From: Hydrogenophaga sp. RAC07
Lineage (GTDB): Bacteria; Pseudomonadota; Gammaproteobacteria; Burkholderiales; Burkholderiaceae_C
Assembly (NCBI RefSeq): GCF_001713375.1
Contig: NZ_CP016449.1
Span: 1,364,001-1,428,000 of the forward strand
Direction of reading: 5' to 3'
DNA: 64,000 nt
Shown: piece after piece, positions 40,180 to 49,443 of the stretch
How the letters are laid out: each line of letters opens with the position of its first letter
Position numbering within the stretch: position 1 is the first letter of the stretch
Notes under the pieces: generated by a model
What the model was told of the DNA's origin: nothing
The model's database searches: none
What the model saw: the letters and a program-made list of their open reading frames with translations, nothing else
Position numbers and translations under genes: made by a program

Positions 40180-40665
40180 TCAGGCCGAGGTGTTTCGCAG
40201 TTCGTCGAAGCGGCTCGCGAATTCCTGGCGCAGCTGTTTGCGCACCTGGGCAGCAGCATGGCGGCGGCGCTCGTCGGGGGTGGTGGGCTGCAGCGGCGGC
40301 ACGGCCACGGGTTTGCCGTCGTCGCCCACGGCCACCATGGTGAAGAAGCAGCTGTTGGCGTGGCGCACCACCTGGTTGCGGATGTTCTCCGTCACCACCT
40401 TGATGCCGATCTCCATCGACGAGGTGCCGGTGTGGTTCACCGAGGCCATGAAGGTCACGAGTTCGCCCACATGGATGGGCTGGCGAAACATGACCTGATC
40501 CACCGAGAGCGTGACCACGTAGCTGCGCGCATAACGGCTGGCGCAGGCGTAGGCCACCTGGTCGAGCAGCTTGAGGATGGTGCCGCCGTGCACATTGCCC
40601 GAGAAGTTGGCCATGTCCGGCGTCATGAGCACGGTCATGGTGAGTTGGTGGGTGGGCAGGTCCAT
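40180..40665 (-). CDS. Acyl-CoA thioesterase (hot-dog fold)
   Basis: The 161-residue product has the hot-dog thioesterase pattern: LTMTVLMTPDMANFSGNVHGG with the catalytic-region Asn and Gly, ILKLLDQVAYACASRYAR, and the segment VHVGELVTFMASV-like HVGELVTFMASVNHTGTSSM. It resembles YciA/acyl-CoA hydrolases that cleave medium- to long-chain acyl-CoA. The ATG at 40665 (MDLPTHQL) is used; a long upstream extension in the same frame is not family-like. It is convergent with copA and runs away from the Crp/Fnr gene upstream. Confidence 0.87.
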   Translation of the reverse strand: MDLPTHQLTMTVLMTPDMANFSGNVHGGTILKLLDQVAYACASRYARSYVVTLSVDQVMFRQPIHVGELVTFMASVNHTGTSSMEIGIKVVTENIRNQVVRHANSCFFTMVAVGDDGKPVAVPPLQPTTPDERRRHAAAQVRKQLRQEFASRFDELRNTSA

Positions 40666-40858
40666 GGTGGGCTCTCGCTCAAGCGCAGCACGGCGCTGCA
40701 GCCGGGCATTGTGCCCGCTCATCGTCGGACCGCGACCAGGCCTTCGCGCGGTGGCGGCCTGTAGGCGCAGTCCTACCGCCAATTGCCCTGACGACCGACA
40801 TACCCGGTCTGCGGTGCGCGGAAAACTGGAGACATCCGTTTTCTGAAGGGGCACAACC

Positions 40859-41704
40859 ATGTACATCGCACTCGAATCTTCAACGTTCGTCGCACCGACG
40901 GCACAAGCAGCGTCGCCGCGCGCCTGCTGCGCAAGTCTGGGCCTGCCTTGTGCCAATCGACCCGACAACCGCTTGCTCGCGGCGATGCCCGCGTGCGACT
41001 GGGAGCATTTGTCGCAGCACATGGAGCTGGTCGAAATGCCGCTGGGTCAGGTGCTCTACGAATCGGGCGACGATCTGAACCACGTGTACTTTCCCACCAC
41101 GTCCATCGTCTCGTTGCTCAACCTCGCGGCCAACGGTGCGTGCGCCGAGTTCGCCACCGTGGGCAACGACGGTGTGGTGGGTGTTCCACTGCTGATGGGC
41201 GGCGTGTCGACCAATGGCCGCGCGGTGGTGCAGAGCGCGGGCCACGGTTACCGGCTCAACCGCCAGGTCCTAGTCGACGAACTCAATGCGGGCGGCGCGG
41301 TGATGCAACTGCTGCTGCGCTACACGCAGGCCTTGCTGACGCAGGTGGCACAAACCGCGCTGTGCAACCGCCACCACGCCGTGGAACAGCAGGTCAGCCG
41401 CCTGATCCTGCAGAACCTGGACCGTGTGCAGGGCAACTGCCTGTTCATGACGCAGGAGCTGCTGGCGGGCAAGCTGGGCGTGCGGCGCGAGAGCGTGACG
41501 CTGGTAGCGCTGGCGCTGCAGCGCGACGGCCTCATCCGCTATGCGCGAGGTCGCATCGAGGTGCTGGACCGCGGCGGCCTCGAAGAACGGGCCTGTGAAT
41601 GTTATGCGGTGGTAAAGCACGAATGCGACCGTTTGCTGCCGCAAGCCGCTCCGGACGCGGCCCAGCTCTTGACCGCCCAGCGCACCAGCATGCAGAGGCG
41701 GTGA
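40859..41704 (+). CDS. Crp/Fnr-family regulator (CxC-tail subfamily), paralogue of 15200-16060
   Basis: The 281-residue product shares its layout with the regulator at 15200-16060: NRLLAAMPACDWEHLSQHME, HVYFPTTSIVSLLNLA, VGNDGVVGVPLLMGG, then a winged helix in TQELLAGKLGVRRESVTLVAL and the tail motif ACECYAVVKHECDRLL. The effector is unknown. The ATG at 40859 gives 25 extra residues before the conserved start. Position between a thioesterase and a glycine-zipper protein gives no clue to its targets. Confidence 0.84.
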   Translation: MYIALESSTFVAPTAQAASPRACCASLGLPCANRPDNRLLAAMPACDWEHLSQHMELVEMPLGQVLYESGDDLNHVYFPTTSIVSLLNLAANGACAEFATVGNDGVVGVPLLMGGVSTNGRAVVQSAGHGYRLNRQVLVDELNAGGAVMQLLLRYTQALLTQVAQTALCNRHHAVEQQVSRLILQNLDRVQGNCLFMTQELLAGKLGVRRESVTLVALALQRDGLIRYARGRIEVLDRGGLEERACECYAVVKHECDRLLPQAAPDAAQLLTAQRTSMQRR

Positions 41705-41780
41705 TCCAGAAATAGACACGTTTTGTCACCGGTGTCGGGTCGAACCCGGTTAGATTGCGTCAACCCAAAAGGAGAAACAC

Positions 41781-42332
41781 ATGGACAAGTCGATGATCAA
41801 AGGTATTGCTGTGGGCGGTCTGGCCATGGTGGTGCTGGGCGCCAGCGGTGTGACCGGCTACAAGGCACTGACGCAGCCCGAGGTGGCCGACGTGGTGGCT
41901 GTGAAGGAGATCATGCAGACCGTGACGACGCCGCGCCAGGTGTGCGAAACCGTGGCGGTGCAGCGCACGGCGCCGGTGAAAGACCAGAACCGCATTGCCG
42001 GTACGGTGGTGGGGGGTCTGGCCGGTGGACTGCTGGGCAGTGCGGTGGGCAACGGCAGCGGCAAGACCGTGGCCACCCTGGCGGGTGCGGCGGCCGGCGG
42101 TTATGCCGGCAACCAGGTGCAGAAAAACATGCAGCAGAAGGACGTGGTCACGACCAACGAGCAGCGCTGCAGGACCGTGCAGGACAAGTCGCAAAAGCTC
42201 GTGGGCTACAACGTGACCTACCGCCTCGACGGCAAGGACGGCACGGTGCGCACCAGCTTCAAACCCGGTGACACCTTGCCGGTGAAAGACGGCCAGGTGG
42301 TGACCACACCACCCGCCGACGCCAAGTCTTGA
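41781..42332 (+). CDS. Glycine-zipper 2TM-domain envelope protein (SlyB/Rcs-type)
   Basis: The 183-residue product has an N-terminal hydrophobic helix (IAVGGLAMVVLGASGVTGY) and a glycine-zipper segment, TVVGGLAGGLLGSAVGNGSG followed by AAGGYAGNQVQKNMQ, which inserts as a helical hairpin. Both flanks carry cysteines (RQVCETV, EQRCRTV) that may form a disulfide. The C-terminal 60 residues look like a small beta domain. Proteins of this type are outer-membrane or periplasmic, and some are stress-induced. AAAAGGAG precedes the ATG. Confidence 0.85.
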   Translation: MDKSMIKGIAVGGLAMVVLGASGVTGYKALTQPEVADVVAVKEIMQTVTTPRQVCETVAVQRTAPVKDQNRIAGTVVGGLAGGLLGSAVGNGSGKTVATLAGAAAGGYAGNQVQKNMQQKDVVTTNEQRCRTVQDKSQKLVGYNVTYRLDGKDGTVRTSFKPGDTLPVKDGQVVTTPPADAKS

Positions 42333-42337
42333 ACCAG

Positions 42338-42354
42338 CGGCCCGTCAAGGGCCG
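42338..42354. terminator. Rho-independent terminator between convergent genes
   Basis: CGGCCC and GGGCCG form a perfect six-base stem with a GTCAA loop, followed on the + strand by TTGTTCATT. It lies six bases after the glycine-zipper gene and 17 before the garR stop, in the place of a shared terminator. The T-tract is short, so strength is unsure. Confidence 0.55.
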
Positions 42355-42370
42355 TTGTTCATTGGGCCAC

Positions 42371-43270
42371 TCAGTCGGGCGACACCGGGTGCCCGGCCAT
42401 CAGTTCGAGCGCCTTCACCAGGGCCGAGTGGTCCAGGTCACCCATGCCGTGCGCGGCGCAGGCCTGCATGAGTTGCGCGGCGTTCGCGGTTTGTGGCAGT
42501 GACACGCCGATTTCCTTCGCGCCCTGCAGCGCCAGGTTCAGGTCTTTCTGGTGCAGCTTGATGCGGAAACCGGGGTTGAAGGTGCGCTTGATCATGCGTT
42601 CGCCGTGCACTTCCAGAATGCGGCTCGCAGCAAAGCCGCCCATGAGCGCCTGGCGCACCTTGGCCGGATCGGCGCCGGCCTTGCTGGCGAACACCAGGGC
42701 CTCGCTCACGGCCGCGATGTTGAGTGCCACGATGATCTGGTTGGCCACCTTGGTGGTCTGACCGTCGCCGTTGTCGCCCACCAGCGTGATGTTTTTGCCC
42801 ATCAGCTCCAGCAGCGGACGCACGCGTTCGAACACGGCCTCGTCGCCACCACACATGATGGTGAGCGAACCCGCCTTGGCGCCCACCTCACCACCGGAGA
42901 CCGGCGCGTCGATGTAGTCGGCGCCGAGCTCGTTGATCTTGTGGGCGAAGGCCTTGGTGGCCATGGGGCTGATCGAGCTCATGTCGACCACCACCTTGCG
43001 CACCGCACCGGCGCTGTCCTTGAGGCCCTGTGCGACGCCGTTCTCGTTGAACAGCACGGCTTCCACATCGGGGGTGTCCGGCACCATGGTGAACACCACC
43101 TCGGCCTCGCGCGCCACACCCGCCGCGTTGTCGCAGCGCACGGCGCCGGCCGCCTGAATGGCTTGCGGGATCTGGCTGCGCGTGTGCACGAACAGCTGGT
43201 GGCCGGCGTTGGCCAGGTGCAGGGCCATGGGCGTGCCCATGATGCCCAGTCCGATAAATCCAATCTTCAT
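42371..43270 (-). CDS. garR: 2-hydroxy-3-oxopropionate (tartronate semialdehyde) reductase
   Basis: GarR reduces tartronate semialdehyde to D-glycerate with NADH, the last step before glycerate kinase in galactarate/glucarate breakdown. The 299-residue product has the beta-hydroxyacid dehydrogenase layout: GFIGLGIMGTPMALHLANAG at the N-terminus, the DAPVSGGEVGAKAGSLTIM substrate motif near residue 120, and the catalytic Lys in DNGDGQTTKVANQIIVALN. It is last in the operon bug-gudD-garL-garR, 25 bases after garL. Confidence 0.92.
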   Translation of the reverse strand: MKIGFIGLGIMGTPMALHLANAGHQLFVHTRSQIPQAIQAAGAVRCDNAAGVAREAEVVFTMVPDTPDVEAVLFNENGVAQGLKDSAGAVRKVVVDMSSISPMATKAFAHKINELGADYIDAPVSGGEVGAKAGSLTIMCGGDEAVFERVRPLLELMGKNITLVGDNGDGQTTKVANQIIVALNIAAVSEALVFASKAGADPAKVRQALMGGFAASRILEVHGERMIKRTFNPGFRIKLHQKDLNLALQGAKEIGVSLPQTANAAQLMQACAAHGMGDLDHSALVKALELMAGHPVSPD

Positions 43271-43295
43271 CTGTTGTCCTTGTGGTGGGGCGGGC

Positions 43296-44084
43296 TCAGT
43301 AGCCGCCTTCGGTTTTGGGAGCCTGGGCGGCGCGCATGGTGGCCATCACCTGCTGGGCTCCGGCGGCCATGAGGCGTGCGTCCGAACTCACGGTGACGAA
43401 CTGGAAACCCATGGCGATGCGCCTGAGCGCCGCTTCGGGGGAGCCGTTGTGGATGCCGGCCACCAGGCCGTGCGCCTTGGCGCGCGCGAGGATGTGTTCC
43501 ACCGCCTGCGCGGCCTTGGGGTCGAGGTCGTCGAAGGTGGGCTTGCAGCCGAGCGCCAGCGACAGGTCGGACGGGCCGATGTAGATCGCGTCCAGGCCGG
43601 GCACCGAGAGGATGTCGTCGAGGTTGTCGAGCGCCTGCGCCGTTTCGATCATGGCGAAGGTCACGATGGTGTCGTTGGCGTGTTGGGGATAGTCGGCGCC
43701 GCCGTAGAGCAGGGCGCGCACCGGGCCGAAACTGCGGGTGCCGCGCGGTGCGTAGTGCGTGTACGCCACCAGCTTCTGCGCGTCGTCGCGCGTGTTGACC
43801 ATGGGGCAGATGACCCCGTAGGCACCGGCGTCCAGTGTCTTCATGAGAATGCCGGGCTCCAGCCAGGGCACACGCACCACGGGCACGGTGTCGGTGGTGC
43901 TGACGGCCTGCAACATGGTGACCATGGCCTGGTAGTCGACCACGCCGTGTTGCAGGTCGATGGTCAGCGAGTCCCAGCCCTGGTGGGCCATGGTCTCGGC
44001 CGAGAAGCTGTTGGGAATGGCCAGCCAGCCGTTGACGACAGCGCCTCCGGCGGCCCAGATCTCGCGCAGGCGGTTGGGTCTCAT
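43296..44084 (-). CDS. garL: HpcH/HpaI-family aldolase (5-keto-4-deoxyglucarate aldolase type)
   Basis: The 262-residue product is a class II pyruvate aldolase with the family metal and catalytic sequences: DSLTIDLQHGVVDYQAMV, VPWLEPGILMKTLDAGAYG, FAMIETAQALDNLDDI and GLDAIYIGPSDLSLALGC. In this operon it should split 5-keto-4-deoxyglucarate into pyruvate and tartronate semialdehyde, as GarL does; other HpaI-type activities cannot be excluded by sequence. It lies 40 bases after gudD. Confidence 0.87.
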   Translation of the reverse strand: MRPNRLREIWAAGGAVVNGWLAIPNSFSAETMAHQGWDSLTIDLQHGVVDYQAMVTMLQAVSTTDTVPVVRVPWLEPGILMKTLDAGAYGVICPMVNTRDDAQKLVAYTHYAPRGTRSFGPVRALLYGGADYPQHANDTIVTFAMIETAQALDNLDDILSVPGLDAIYIGPSDLSLALGCKPTFDDLDPKAAQAVEHILARAKAHGLVAGIHNGSPEAALRRIAMGFQFVTVSSDARLMAAGAQQVMATMRAAQAPKTEGGY

Positions 44085-44123
44085 GAGGGGTCCTTGCAGG
44101 TTCGTTGTGTCATCGTCGGCGTG

Positions 44124-45470
44124 TCATCGATCAAGCGCGGGGCGCTTGGGGTTGAAGGTCCAGTTGGGAACGAGGAATTGCATGGCAGTGGCGTCGTCGC
44201 GTGCGCCCAGTCCGTGTTGCAGGTAGAGCTGGTGGGCTTTCTCCACCTCGGCCATGTCCAGCTCCACGCCAAGCCCGGGCACTGTGGGCACCTGCACGTG
44301 GCCGCCCACGATCTGGAGCGGGTCTTTGGTGAGGCGCTGGCCGTCCTGCCAGATCCAGTGCGTGTCGATGGCGGTGACCTTGCCGGGCGCGGCCGCGGCC
44401 ACATGCGTGAACATGGCGAGCGACACATCGAAGTGGTTGTTGGAGTGGGAACCCCAGGTCAGGCCCCAGTCGCGGCAGGTCTGTGCCACGCGCACGCTGC
44501 CGGCCATGGTCCAGAAATGCGGGTCGGCCAGCGGAATGTCCACGCTCTGCAGTGACAGAGCGTGGGTCAGCTGGCGCCAGTCGGTGGCGACCATGTTGGT
44601 GGCCGTGGGCAAGCCGGTGGCACGGCGGAACTCGGCCATCACCTCGCGGCCCGAAAAACCGTCTTCGGCACCACACGGGTCTTCGGCGTACGCCACCACA
44701 CCGCGCATGCGCTGGCCCAGGCGGATCGCGTCCTTGAGCAGCCAGCCGCCGTTGGGGTCCAGCGTCACGCGCGCGTCGGGAAAGCGTTCGTGCAGTGCGG
44801 TCACCGTGTCCACTTCCTCGTCGCCGCGCAGCACGCCGCCCTTGAGCTTGAAGTCGTTGAAGCCGTAGCGCTCGCGCGCGGCCTCGGCCAGGCGCACCAC
44901 GGCCCCGGGCGTCATGGCTTCTTCGTGCCGCAGGCGGCTCCAGGCGTTGTCGGCGTCGGGCTCGCTCGCATAGGGCAGGTTGGTCTTGGCCTTGTCGCCC
45001 ACGAAGAACAGGTAGCCCAGCATCTCCACCGCGTCGCGCTGCTGGCCTTCGCCCAGCAGGGCGGCCACCGGCACACCGAGGTGTTGGCCGAGCAGATCCA
45101 GCAGGGCCGACTCCACCGCGGTCACGGCGTGGATGGTGGTGCGCAGGTCGAAGGTCTGCAGGCCCCGCCCGCCCGCGTCGCGGTCGGCGAAGCGGGCGTG
45201 CAGCTGTTGCAGCAGCTTCTGGTGGTTGCCCAGGGATTGGCCCACCACCAGCTCGGCCGCGTCTTCCAGTGTCTGCCTGATCTTCTCGCCACCGGGCACC
45301 TCACCCACGCCGGTGTTGCCGGCGCTGTCGGTGAGGATGAGCAGGTTGCGGGTGAAGAAGGGCGCGTGCGCGCCGCTCAGGTTGAGCAACATGCTGTCGC
45401 GCCCCGCGACCGGGATCACACGCAGCGTGGTGACCCGGGGTGTTGCGGTCACGGGAACGGGATGCAGCAT
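44124..45470 (-). CDS. gudD: Glucarate dehydratase
   Basis: GudD dehydrates D-glucarate (or L-idarate) to 5-keto-4-deoxyglucarate. The 448-residue product is an enolase-superfamily enzyme of the glucarate dehydratase group: the KxK catalytic motif appears in [17 protein letters not shown], the metal ligands in [12 protein letters not shown] and [16 protein letters not shown], and the catalytic His in [16 protein letters not shown]. It begins four bases after the Bug-family gene and is followed by garL. Confidence 0.93.
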   Translation of the reverse strand: MLHPVPVTATPRVTTLRVIPVAGRDSMLLNLSGAHAPFFTRNLLILTDSAGNTGVGEVPGGEKIRQTLEDAAELVVGQSLGNHQKLLQQLHARFADRDAGGRGLQTFDLRTTIHAVTAVESALLDLLGQHLGVPVAALLGEGQQRDAVEMLGYLFFVGDKAKTNLPYASEPDADNAWSRLRHEEAMTPGAVVRLAEAARERYGFNDFKLKGGVLRGDEEVDTVTALHERFPDARVTLDPNGGWLLKDAIRLGQRMRGVVAYAEDPCGAEDGFSGREVMAEFRRATGLPTATNMVATDWRQLTHALSLQSVDIPLADPHFWTMAGSVRVAQTCRDWGLTWGSHSNNHFDVSLAMFTHVAAAAPGKVTAIDTHWIWQDGQRLTKDPLQIVGGHVQVPTVPGLGVELDMAEVEKAHQLYLQHGLGARDDATAMQFLVPNWTFNPKRPALDR

Positions 45471-45474
45471 GGGT

Positions 45475-46425
45475 TTATTCCACCTTGATGTTGCGGGTTT
45501 CGATGAGCTTTTTCCAGCGAGCGTGTTCAGCGGCCTGGAAGGCGGTGAACTGCTCGGGCGTGTTGGCCACGATCTCGAAGCCGAGGTCCAGCAGCTTGGG
45601 CTTCACCGTCGGGTCGTTGAGCGTTTCCGAGATCGCCTTGTGCAGTTTGGCTTTCACGTCAGCGGGCAGGCCTTTGGGTCCGGCCACGGCTTGCCACGAA
45701 TACACGTTGGCGTCCTTGATGCCGAGCTCCTGCAGTGTGGGCACGTTGGGCAGCAGTGGCGAACGAGCGGCGCTGGTGATGGACAGGGCGCGCAGTTTGC
45801 CGGCGGTGATCTGCGGCATGGCGGTGTTGATGTTCATGAACGACGACTCCACCTGGTTGCCCAGCAGGTCGGTCATCACAGGGCCGCCGCCCTTGTAGGG
45901 CACGTGCACGCCGGTGGTGCCGGTTTGTTGCCAGTAGAGTTCGGCGGTGAGGTGGTCGCTGCTGCCGGCGCCCGAGGAGGCGAAGGTCATCTTGCCGGGG
46001 TTGGCTTTCTGAAAGGCGATCACATCGGCCATGGTCTTGTGGGGCGAGACGGCGGGCACGACCAGCACGTTGGGCGCCTGCACGGCCACGGTGATGTAGT
46101 CGAAGTCCTTGGTGGCGTCGTAGGGCACCTTGATGAGGTGCGGCGCGATCACGAACGGGCCGAGCGAGGACACAAACAGGGTGTGGCCATCGGGCGCGGC
46201 GCGGGTGACTTGTGTGGCACCGATGGTGCCGGTCGCGCCGGCCTTGTTTTCCACCACGAAGGTGCCGCCGAGTTTTTCCTGGAGGCGTGGCTGCAGGGTG
46301 CGGGCGATCAGATCGGTGGAGCCGCCGGGTGGAAACGGCACGACGATGGTGACGGTCTTGTCGGGCCAGGCCATGGCGGTGGCAACAGTCATGGATGCGC
46401 CGAGGGCGCACAACAGTTTTTTCAT
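45475..46425 (-). CDS. Bug/TctC-family periplasmic solute-binding protein
   Basis: The 316-residue product has a signal peptide (cleavage about residue 19, after AMA) and the Bug-family features: [54 protein letters not shown] and [18 protein letters not shown]. Such proteins bind carboxylates and work with TctAB permeases, but no tctA or tctB is encoded here. The context implies that glucarate or galactarate is its ligand. GAAGGAGA precedes the ATG at 46425. It is the first gene of the operon behind two LacI operators. Confidence 0.9.
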   Translation of the reverse strand: MKKLLCALGASMTVATAMAWPDKTVTIVVPFPPGGSTDLIARTLQPRLQEKLGGTFVVENKAGATGTIGATQVTRAAPDGHTLFVSSLGPFVIAPHLIKVPYDATKDFDYITVAVQAPNVLVVPAVSPHKTMADVIAFQKANPGKMTFASSGAGSSDHLTAELYWQQTGTTGVHVPYKGGGPVMTDLLGNQVESSFMNINTAMPQITAGKLRALSITSAARSPLLPNVPTLQELGIKDANVYSWQAVAGPKGLPADVKAKLHKAISETLNDPTVKPKLLDLGFEIVANTPEQFTAFQAAEHARWKKLIETRNIKVE

Positions 46426-46474
46426 TGCATGTCTCCTTCTGTGGATGAGGTCTGATGGCGTGATCGCCTCGAAA

Positions 46475-46488
46475 TGGTACCGGTACCA
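46475..46488. promoter_or_regulatory. LacI-type operator O1
   Basis: TGGTACCGGTACCA is a perfect 14-base palindrome with the CG centre typical of LacI/GalR sites. It is 50 bases upstream of the Bug-gene start and identical to the copies at 46506 and 47705. Confidence 0.85.
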
Positions 46489-46505
46489 ACGCTCGCTGGG
46501 TTGCA

Positions 46506-46519
46506 TGGTACCGGTACCA
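46506..46519. promoter_or_regulatory. LacI-type operator O2
   Basis: A second copy of the 14-base palindrome lies 31 bases (centre to centre, about three helical turns) from the first, suited to binding by two dimers on the same DNA face or one tetramer. It sits between the bug operon and the LacI gene. Confidence 0.85.
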
Positions 46520-46651
46520 AATGGTGGCGTCAACGGTTGTTTGTCGGGTGAGTCGTGGGGGCTGCACCTCGCGGGCTCGCGAGCGAGCGCAACGTGGTCG
46601 CCGATGTCCGGACCCGCCGGCGAAAACAACCCGACCAGCCCGAGAAAAACT

Positions 46652-47680
46652 TCAGGAAGTTTCGCGTTCGACGATCGAGAACCCCACGTCCACCACCCGC
46701 TGAGCCACCTCTCGCCCCTCGGCCCGATCGATCAGGTGGCGCGCCGCCAGGCGGCCGATGTCCACACCGTTGATGTGCACCGTGCTGAGCGCAGGCGCCA
46801 TGTCGGCGGCAAAGGGCACGTCGCCAAAACCCATGATCGCCAGTTGGTCGGGGATGGCAATGCCGCGCTCCCGCGCCTCGGTCAACACGCCCAGGGCCAA
46901 CAGGTCGGAGCTGCAGAACACCGCGTCTGCATCGGGCGCCTGTGCCAGCAACTCGCCCAGCGCCTTGCGCCCGCTCAGCAGGGAGCGCGAAGCACCCACG
47001 TTCACCACCGCCACCGGTCCGAAACCGGCGCGCACCACCGCGTCGGTGAAGGCGCTGGCGCGGCGGTCTGCGCGTTCGTCTTCCGCGCGGATCAAGGCCA
47101 GCTTGCGGCGGCCCTTGCCCAGGAGAAAACGCGCCACCTCGCGGCCGATGTCGGCGTGTGAAAACCCCACCAGCATGTCGATGGGGGTGGGTGTGAGGTC
47201 CCAGGTTTCGACCACCGGAATGCCGGAGGCCATCAGGCGCGTGCGACCCAGGCCCGGGCGCAGGATGCCGGTGAGAAAAATGCCGTCGGGCCGGCGGCCG
47301 ATGATGGCCTCGAGCAACGACTCTTCGCGGCTCGCCGAGTAGCTCGACTGGCCCAGCATGAGTTGGTAACCCGCGTCGAACAGCGTGTCGTTCAGCGCCT
47401 CGATGGTGGGCATGAAGACCGACATCACCGTGCTCGGCACCACCGCCGCAATCAAACGGCTGCGCGACGACGCAAGACCGCCCGCCATGCGGTTGGGCAC
47501 ATAGCCTGTCCGTTGCACCGCATCGAGCACTTTCTGCCGCACGTCCACCGACACCTGCTCGGGCGTGTTGAGCACGCGCGAGGCGGTGATGGGGGCCACG
47601 CCGGCGAGCTTGGCCACGTCGCGCAGGGTGATGGCGCCGCTGCCACGGCGTGCGCGCCGGGAGTTGTCGGTTTCTTTCAT
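46652..47680 (-). CDS. LacI-family regulator of glucarate/galactarate genes
   Basis: The 342-residue product has a helix-turn-helix at the N-terminus (ITLRDVAKLAGVAPITASRV, then the hinge YVPNRMAGGLASSRSRL) and a periplasmic-binding-protein-like effector domain (residues about 65-342). It resembles the GntR/IdnR branch. Three perfect palindromic operators flank it, two upstream of the bug-gudD-garL-garR operon and one upstream of garD, so it is inferred to repress both. The ATG at 47680 is chosen because the HTH begins 17 residues in; the frame is open further upstream. Confidence 0.9.
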   Translation of the reverse strand: MKETDNSRRARRGSGAITLRDVAKLAGVAPITASRVLNTPEQVSVDVRQKVLDAVQRTGYVPNRMAGGLASSRSRLIAAVVPSTVMSVFMPTIEALNDTLFDAGYQLMLGQSSYSASREESLLEAIIGRRPDGIFLTGILRPGLGRTRLMASGIPVVETWDLTPTPIDMLVGFSHADIGREVARFLLGKGRRKLALIRAEDERADRRASAFTDAVVRAGFGPVAVVNVGASRSLLSGRKALGELLAQAPDADAVFCSSDLLALGVLTEARERGIAIPDQLAIMGFGDVPFAADMAPALSTVHINGVDIGRLAARHLIDRAEGREVAQRVVDVGFSIVERETS

Positions 47681-47704
47681 TTGAGGCTTAATCGAGGCTT
47701 GAAA

Positions 47705-47718
47705 TGGTACCGGTACCA
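47705..47718. promoter_or_regulatory. LacI-type operator O3 at the garD promoter
   Basis: The third copy of TGGTACCGGTACCA lies 70 bases upstream of the garD start and 25 bases upstream of the LacI gene on the other strand, so it can control both garD and the regulator itself. Confidence 0.85.
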
Positions 47719-47787
47719 AATGCATGACGATCGTATGCCGAAATGGCCACCGACGCACGCTGAACCCCGCAATCTTAGGAGACAGGG

Positions 47788-49443
47788 ATGTCACAAGCCC
47801 TTCACGCAACCCAACCACCCCCGGCGACACGCCCGGCCGCGCCACTGACCATCCGCATGCACGCCAGCGACAACGTGGCCATCGTGGCCAACGACGGTGG
47901 CCTGCCTGTGGGCACCGAGCTGCCCGGCGGCTTGGTGCTGCGCGACAAGGTGCCGCAAGGCCACAAGGTCGCGCTGGTGAATCTTCCCAAGGGCGCGGTG
48001 GTGCTGCGCTACGGCGTGCCCATCGGTCACGCGCTGGCCGACATTGCCGCCGGCAGCTGGGTGCACGAGCGCCTGCTGCAGATGCCCGATGCCCGTGGTC
48101 TGGACAACCTGCCCATGGCCACCGTCAAAACCGAGCCGCTGCCGCCGCTGGAGGGCTACACCTTCGAGGGCTACCGCAACGCCGACGGTTCGGTGGGCAC
48201 ACGCAACATCCTGGCCATCACCCAGACCGTGCAGTGCGTGGCCGGCGTCACCGACTTTGCCGTGCAGCGCATCAAGGCCGAGCTGCTGCCGCGCTTTCCC
48301 AACGTGGACGATGTGGTGGCGCTCGAACACGGTTACGGCTGCGGCGTGGCGATCGACGCGCCCGACGCGGTGATTCCCATCCGCACGCTGCGCCACATCA
48401 GCCTGAACCCCAACTTCGGCGGCGAGGTGATGGTGGTGAGCCTGGGTTGCGAGAAGCTGCAGCCCGAGCGGCTCTTCCCGCCCAACGCCATCCCGATCCA
48501 GGACACCCGTGGAACCGGCTTTGCCGGGCCACAGGGTGTGCCCCCCCTGCCAGGGGGGGAGACGCGCAGCGGCGCAGGGGGGTTAGACACCGTCTGTTTG
48601 CAGGACGATGCGCACGTGGGCTTCATGAGCATGGTCGACTCCATCGTTCGCCAGGCCGAAGAACACCTGCAGCGCCTCAACGCGCGCCGCCGCGAGACCG
48701 TGCCCGCCAGTGAACTCGTGGTGGGCGTGCAGTGCGGCGGCAGCGATGCGTTCAGCGGCGTCACCGCCAACCCGGCGGTGGGTTTCTGCACCGACCTGCT
48801 GGTGCGCGCCGGTGCCAGTGTGATGTTTTCCGAAACCACCGAGGTGCGCGACGGCATCGCCCAGCTCACTGCGCGCGCCACCACGCCCGAGGTGGCACAG
48901 GCCATGGTGCGCGAGATGGCCTGGTTTGATGCCTACCTGCAGCGCGGCAGCGTGGACCGCAGCGCCAACACCACGCCGGGCAACAAGAAGGGCGGCCTGT
49001 CGAACATCGTGGAGAAGGCCATGGGCTCGATCGTGAAGTCGGGCAGCGCACCGATTGCCAACGTGCTGGCGCCGGGCGAGAAGCTCAAGTCCAAGGGCCT
49101 GACCTACGCCGCCACGCCCGCGAGCGACTTCATCTGCGGCACGCTGCAGCTGGCCGCCGGCATGAACCTGCACGTGTTCACCACCGGGCGCGGCACGCCC
49201 TATGGCCTGGCCGCTGTGCCGGTGATCAAGGTCGCCACGCGCAGCGACCTGGCGCGCCGCTGGCACGACCTGATGGACATCAACGCCGGCACGATCGCCG
49301 ACGGCTCGGCCAGCATCGAAGACGTGGGCTGGGAGATGTTTCGATTGATGCTCGACGTGGCCAGCGGCCGCAAGAAAACCTGGGCCGAACACTGGAAGCT
49401 GCACAACGCCCTGGTGCTGTTCAACCCCGCGCCGGTCACCTGA
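47788..49443 (+). CDS. garD: Galactarate dehydratase with a short in-frame insertion
   Basis: GarD removes water from galactarate to give 5-keto-4-deoxyglucarate. The 551-residue product has an N-terminal SAF domain (about residues 20-100) and the UxaA-type catalytic part with [54 protein letters not shown] and the C-terminal [19 protein letters not shown]. Near residues 250-270, between RGTGFA and [11 protein letters not shown], an in-frame stretch encoded by a C/G-run repeat interrupts the family sequence. The protein is correspondingly longer than the roughly 520 residues usual. It is divergent from the LacI gene. Confidence 0.92.
   Translation: MSQALHATQPPPATRPAAPLTIRMHASDNVAIVANDGGLPVGTELPGGLVLRDKVPQGHKVALVNLPKGAVVLRYGVPIGHALADIAAGSWVHERLLQMPDARGLDNLPMATVKTEPLPPLEGYTFEGYRNADGSVGTRNILAITQTVQCVAGVTDFAVQRIKAELLPRFPNVDDVVALEHGYGCGVAIDAPDAVIPIRTLRHISLNPNFGGEVMVVSLGCEKLQPERLFPPNAIPIQDTRGTGFAGPQGVPPLPGGETRSGAGGLDTVCLQDDAHVGFMSMVDSIVRQAEEHLQRLNARRRETVPASELVVGVQCGGSDAFSGVTANPAVGFCTDLLVRAGASVMFSETTEVRDGIAQLTARATTPEVAQAMVREMAWFDAYLQRGSVDRSANTTPGNKKGGLSNIVEKAMGSIVKSGSAPIANVLAPGEKLKSKGLTYAATPASDFICGTLQLAAGMNLHVFTTGRGTPYGLAAVPVIKVATRSDLARRWHDLMDINAGTIADGSASIEDVGWEMFRLMLDVASGRKKTWAEHWKLHNALVLFNPAPVT
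48541..48590. repeat. GC-rich palindromic repeat inside garD
   Basis: CCCCCCCTG and CAGGGGGGG (48541-48559) form a nine-base perfect palindrome around one C, followed by GACGCGCAGCGGCGC and a GGGGGG run. This resembles the dispersed C-run/G-run repeats of Comamonadaceae. It sits inside the garD reading frame and keeps it open. That it is mobile or repeated is inferred from form. Confidence 0.55.

Noticed and set aside
41705..41780. Short GGTGTCGGGTCGAACCCGG stretch resembling a tRNA T-arm
   Set aside because: No acceptor, D or anticodon arms could be formed around it, so it is not a tRNA gene.
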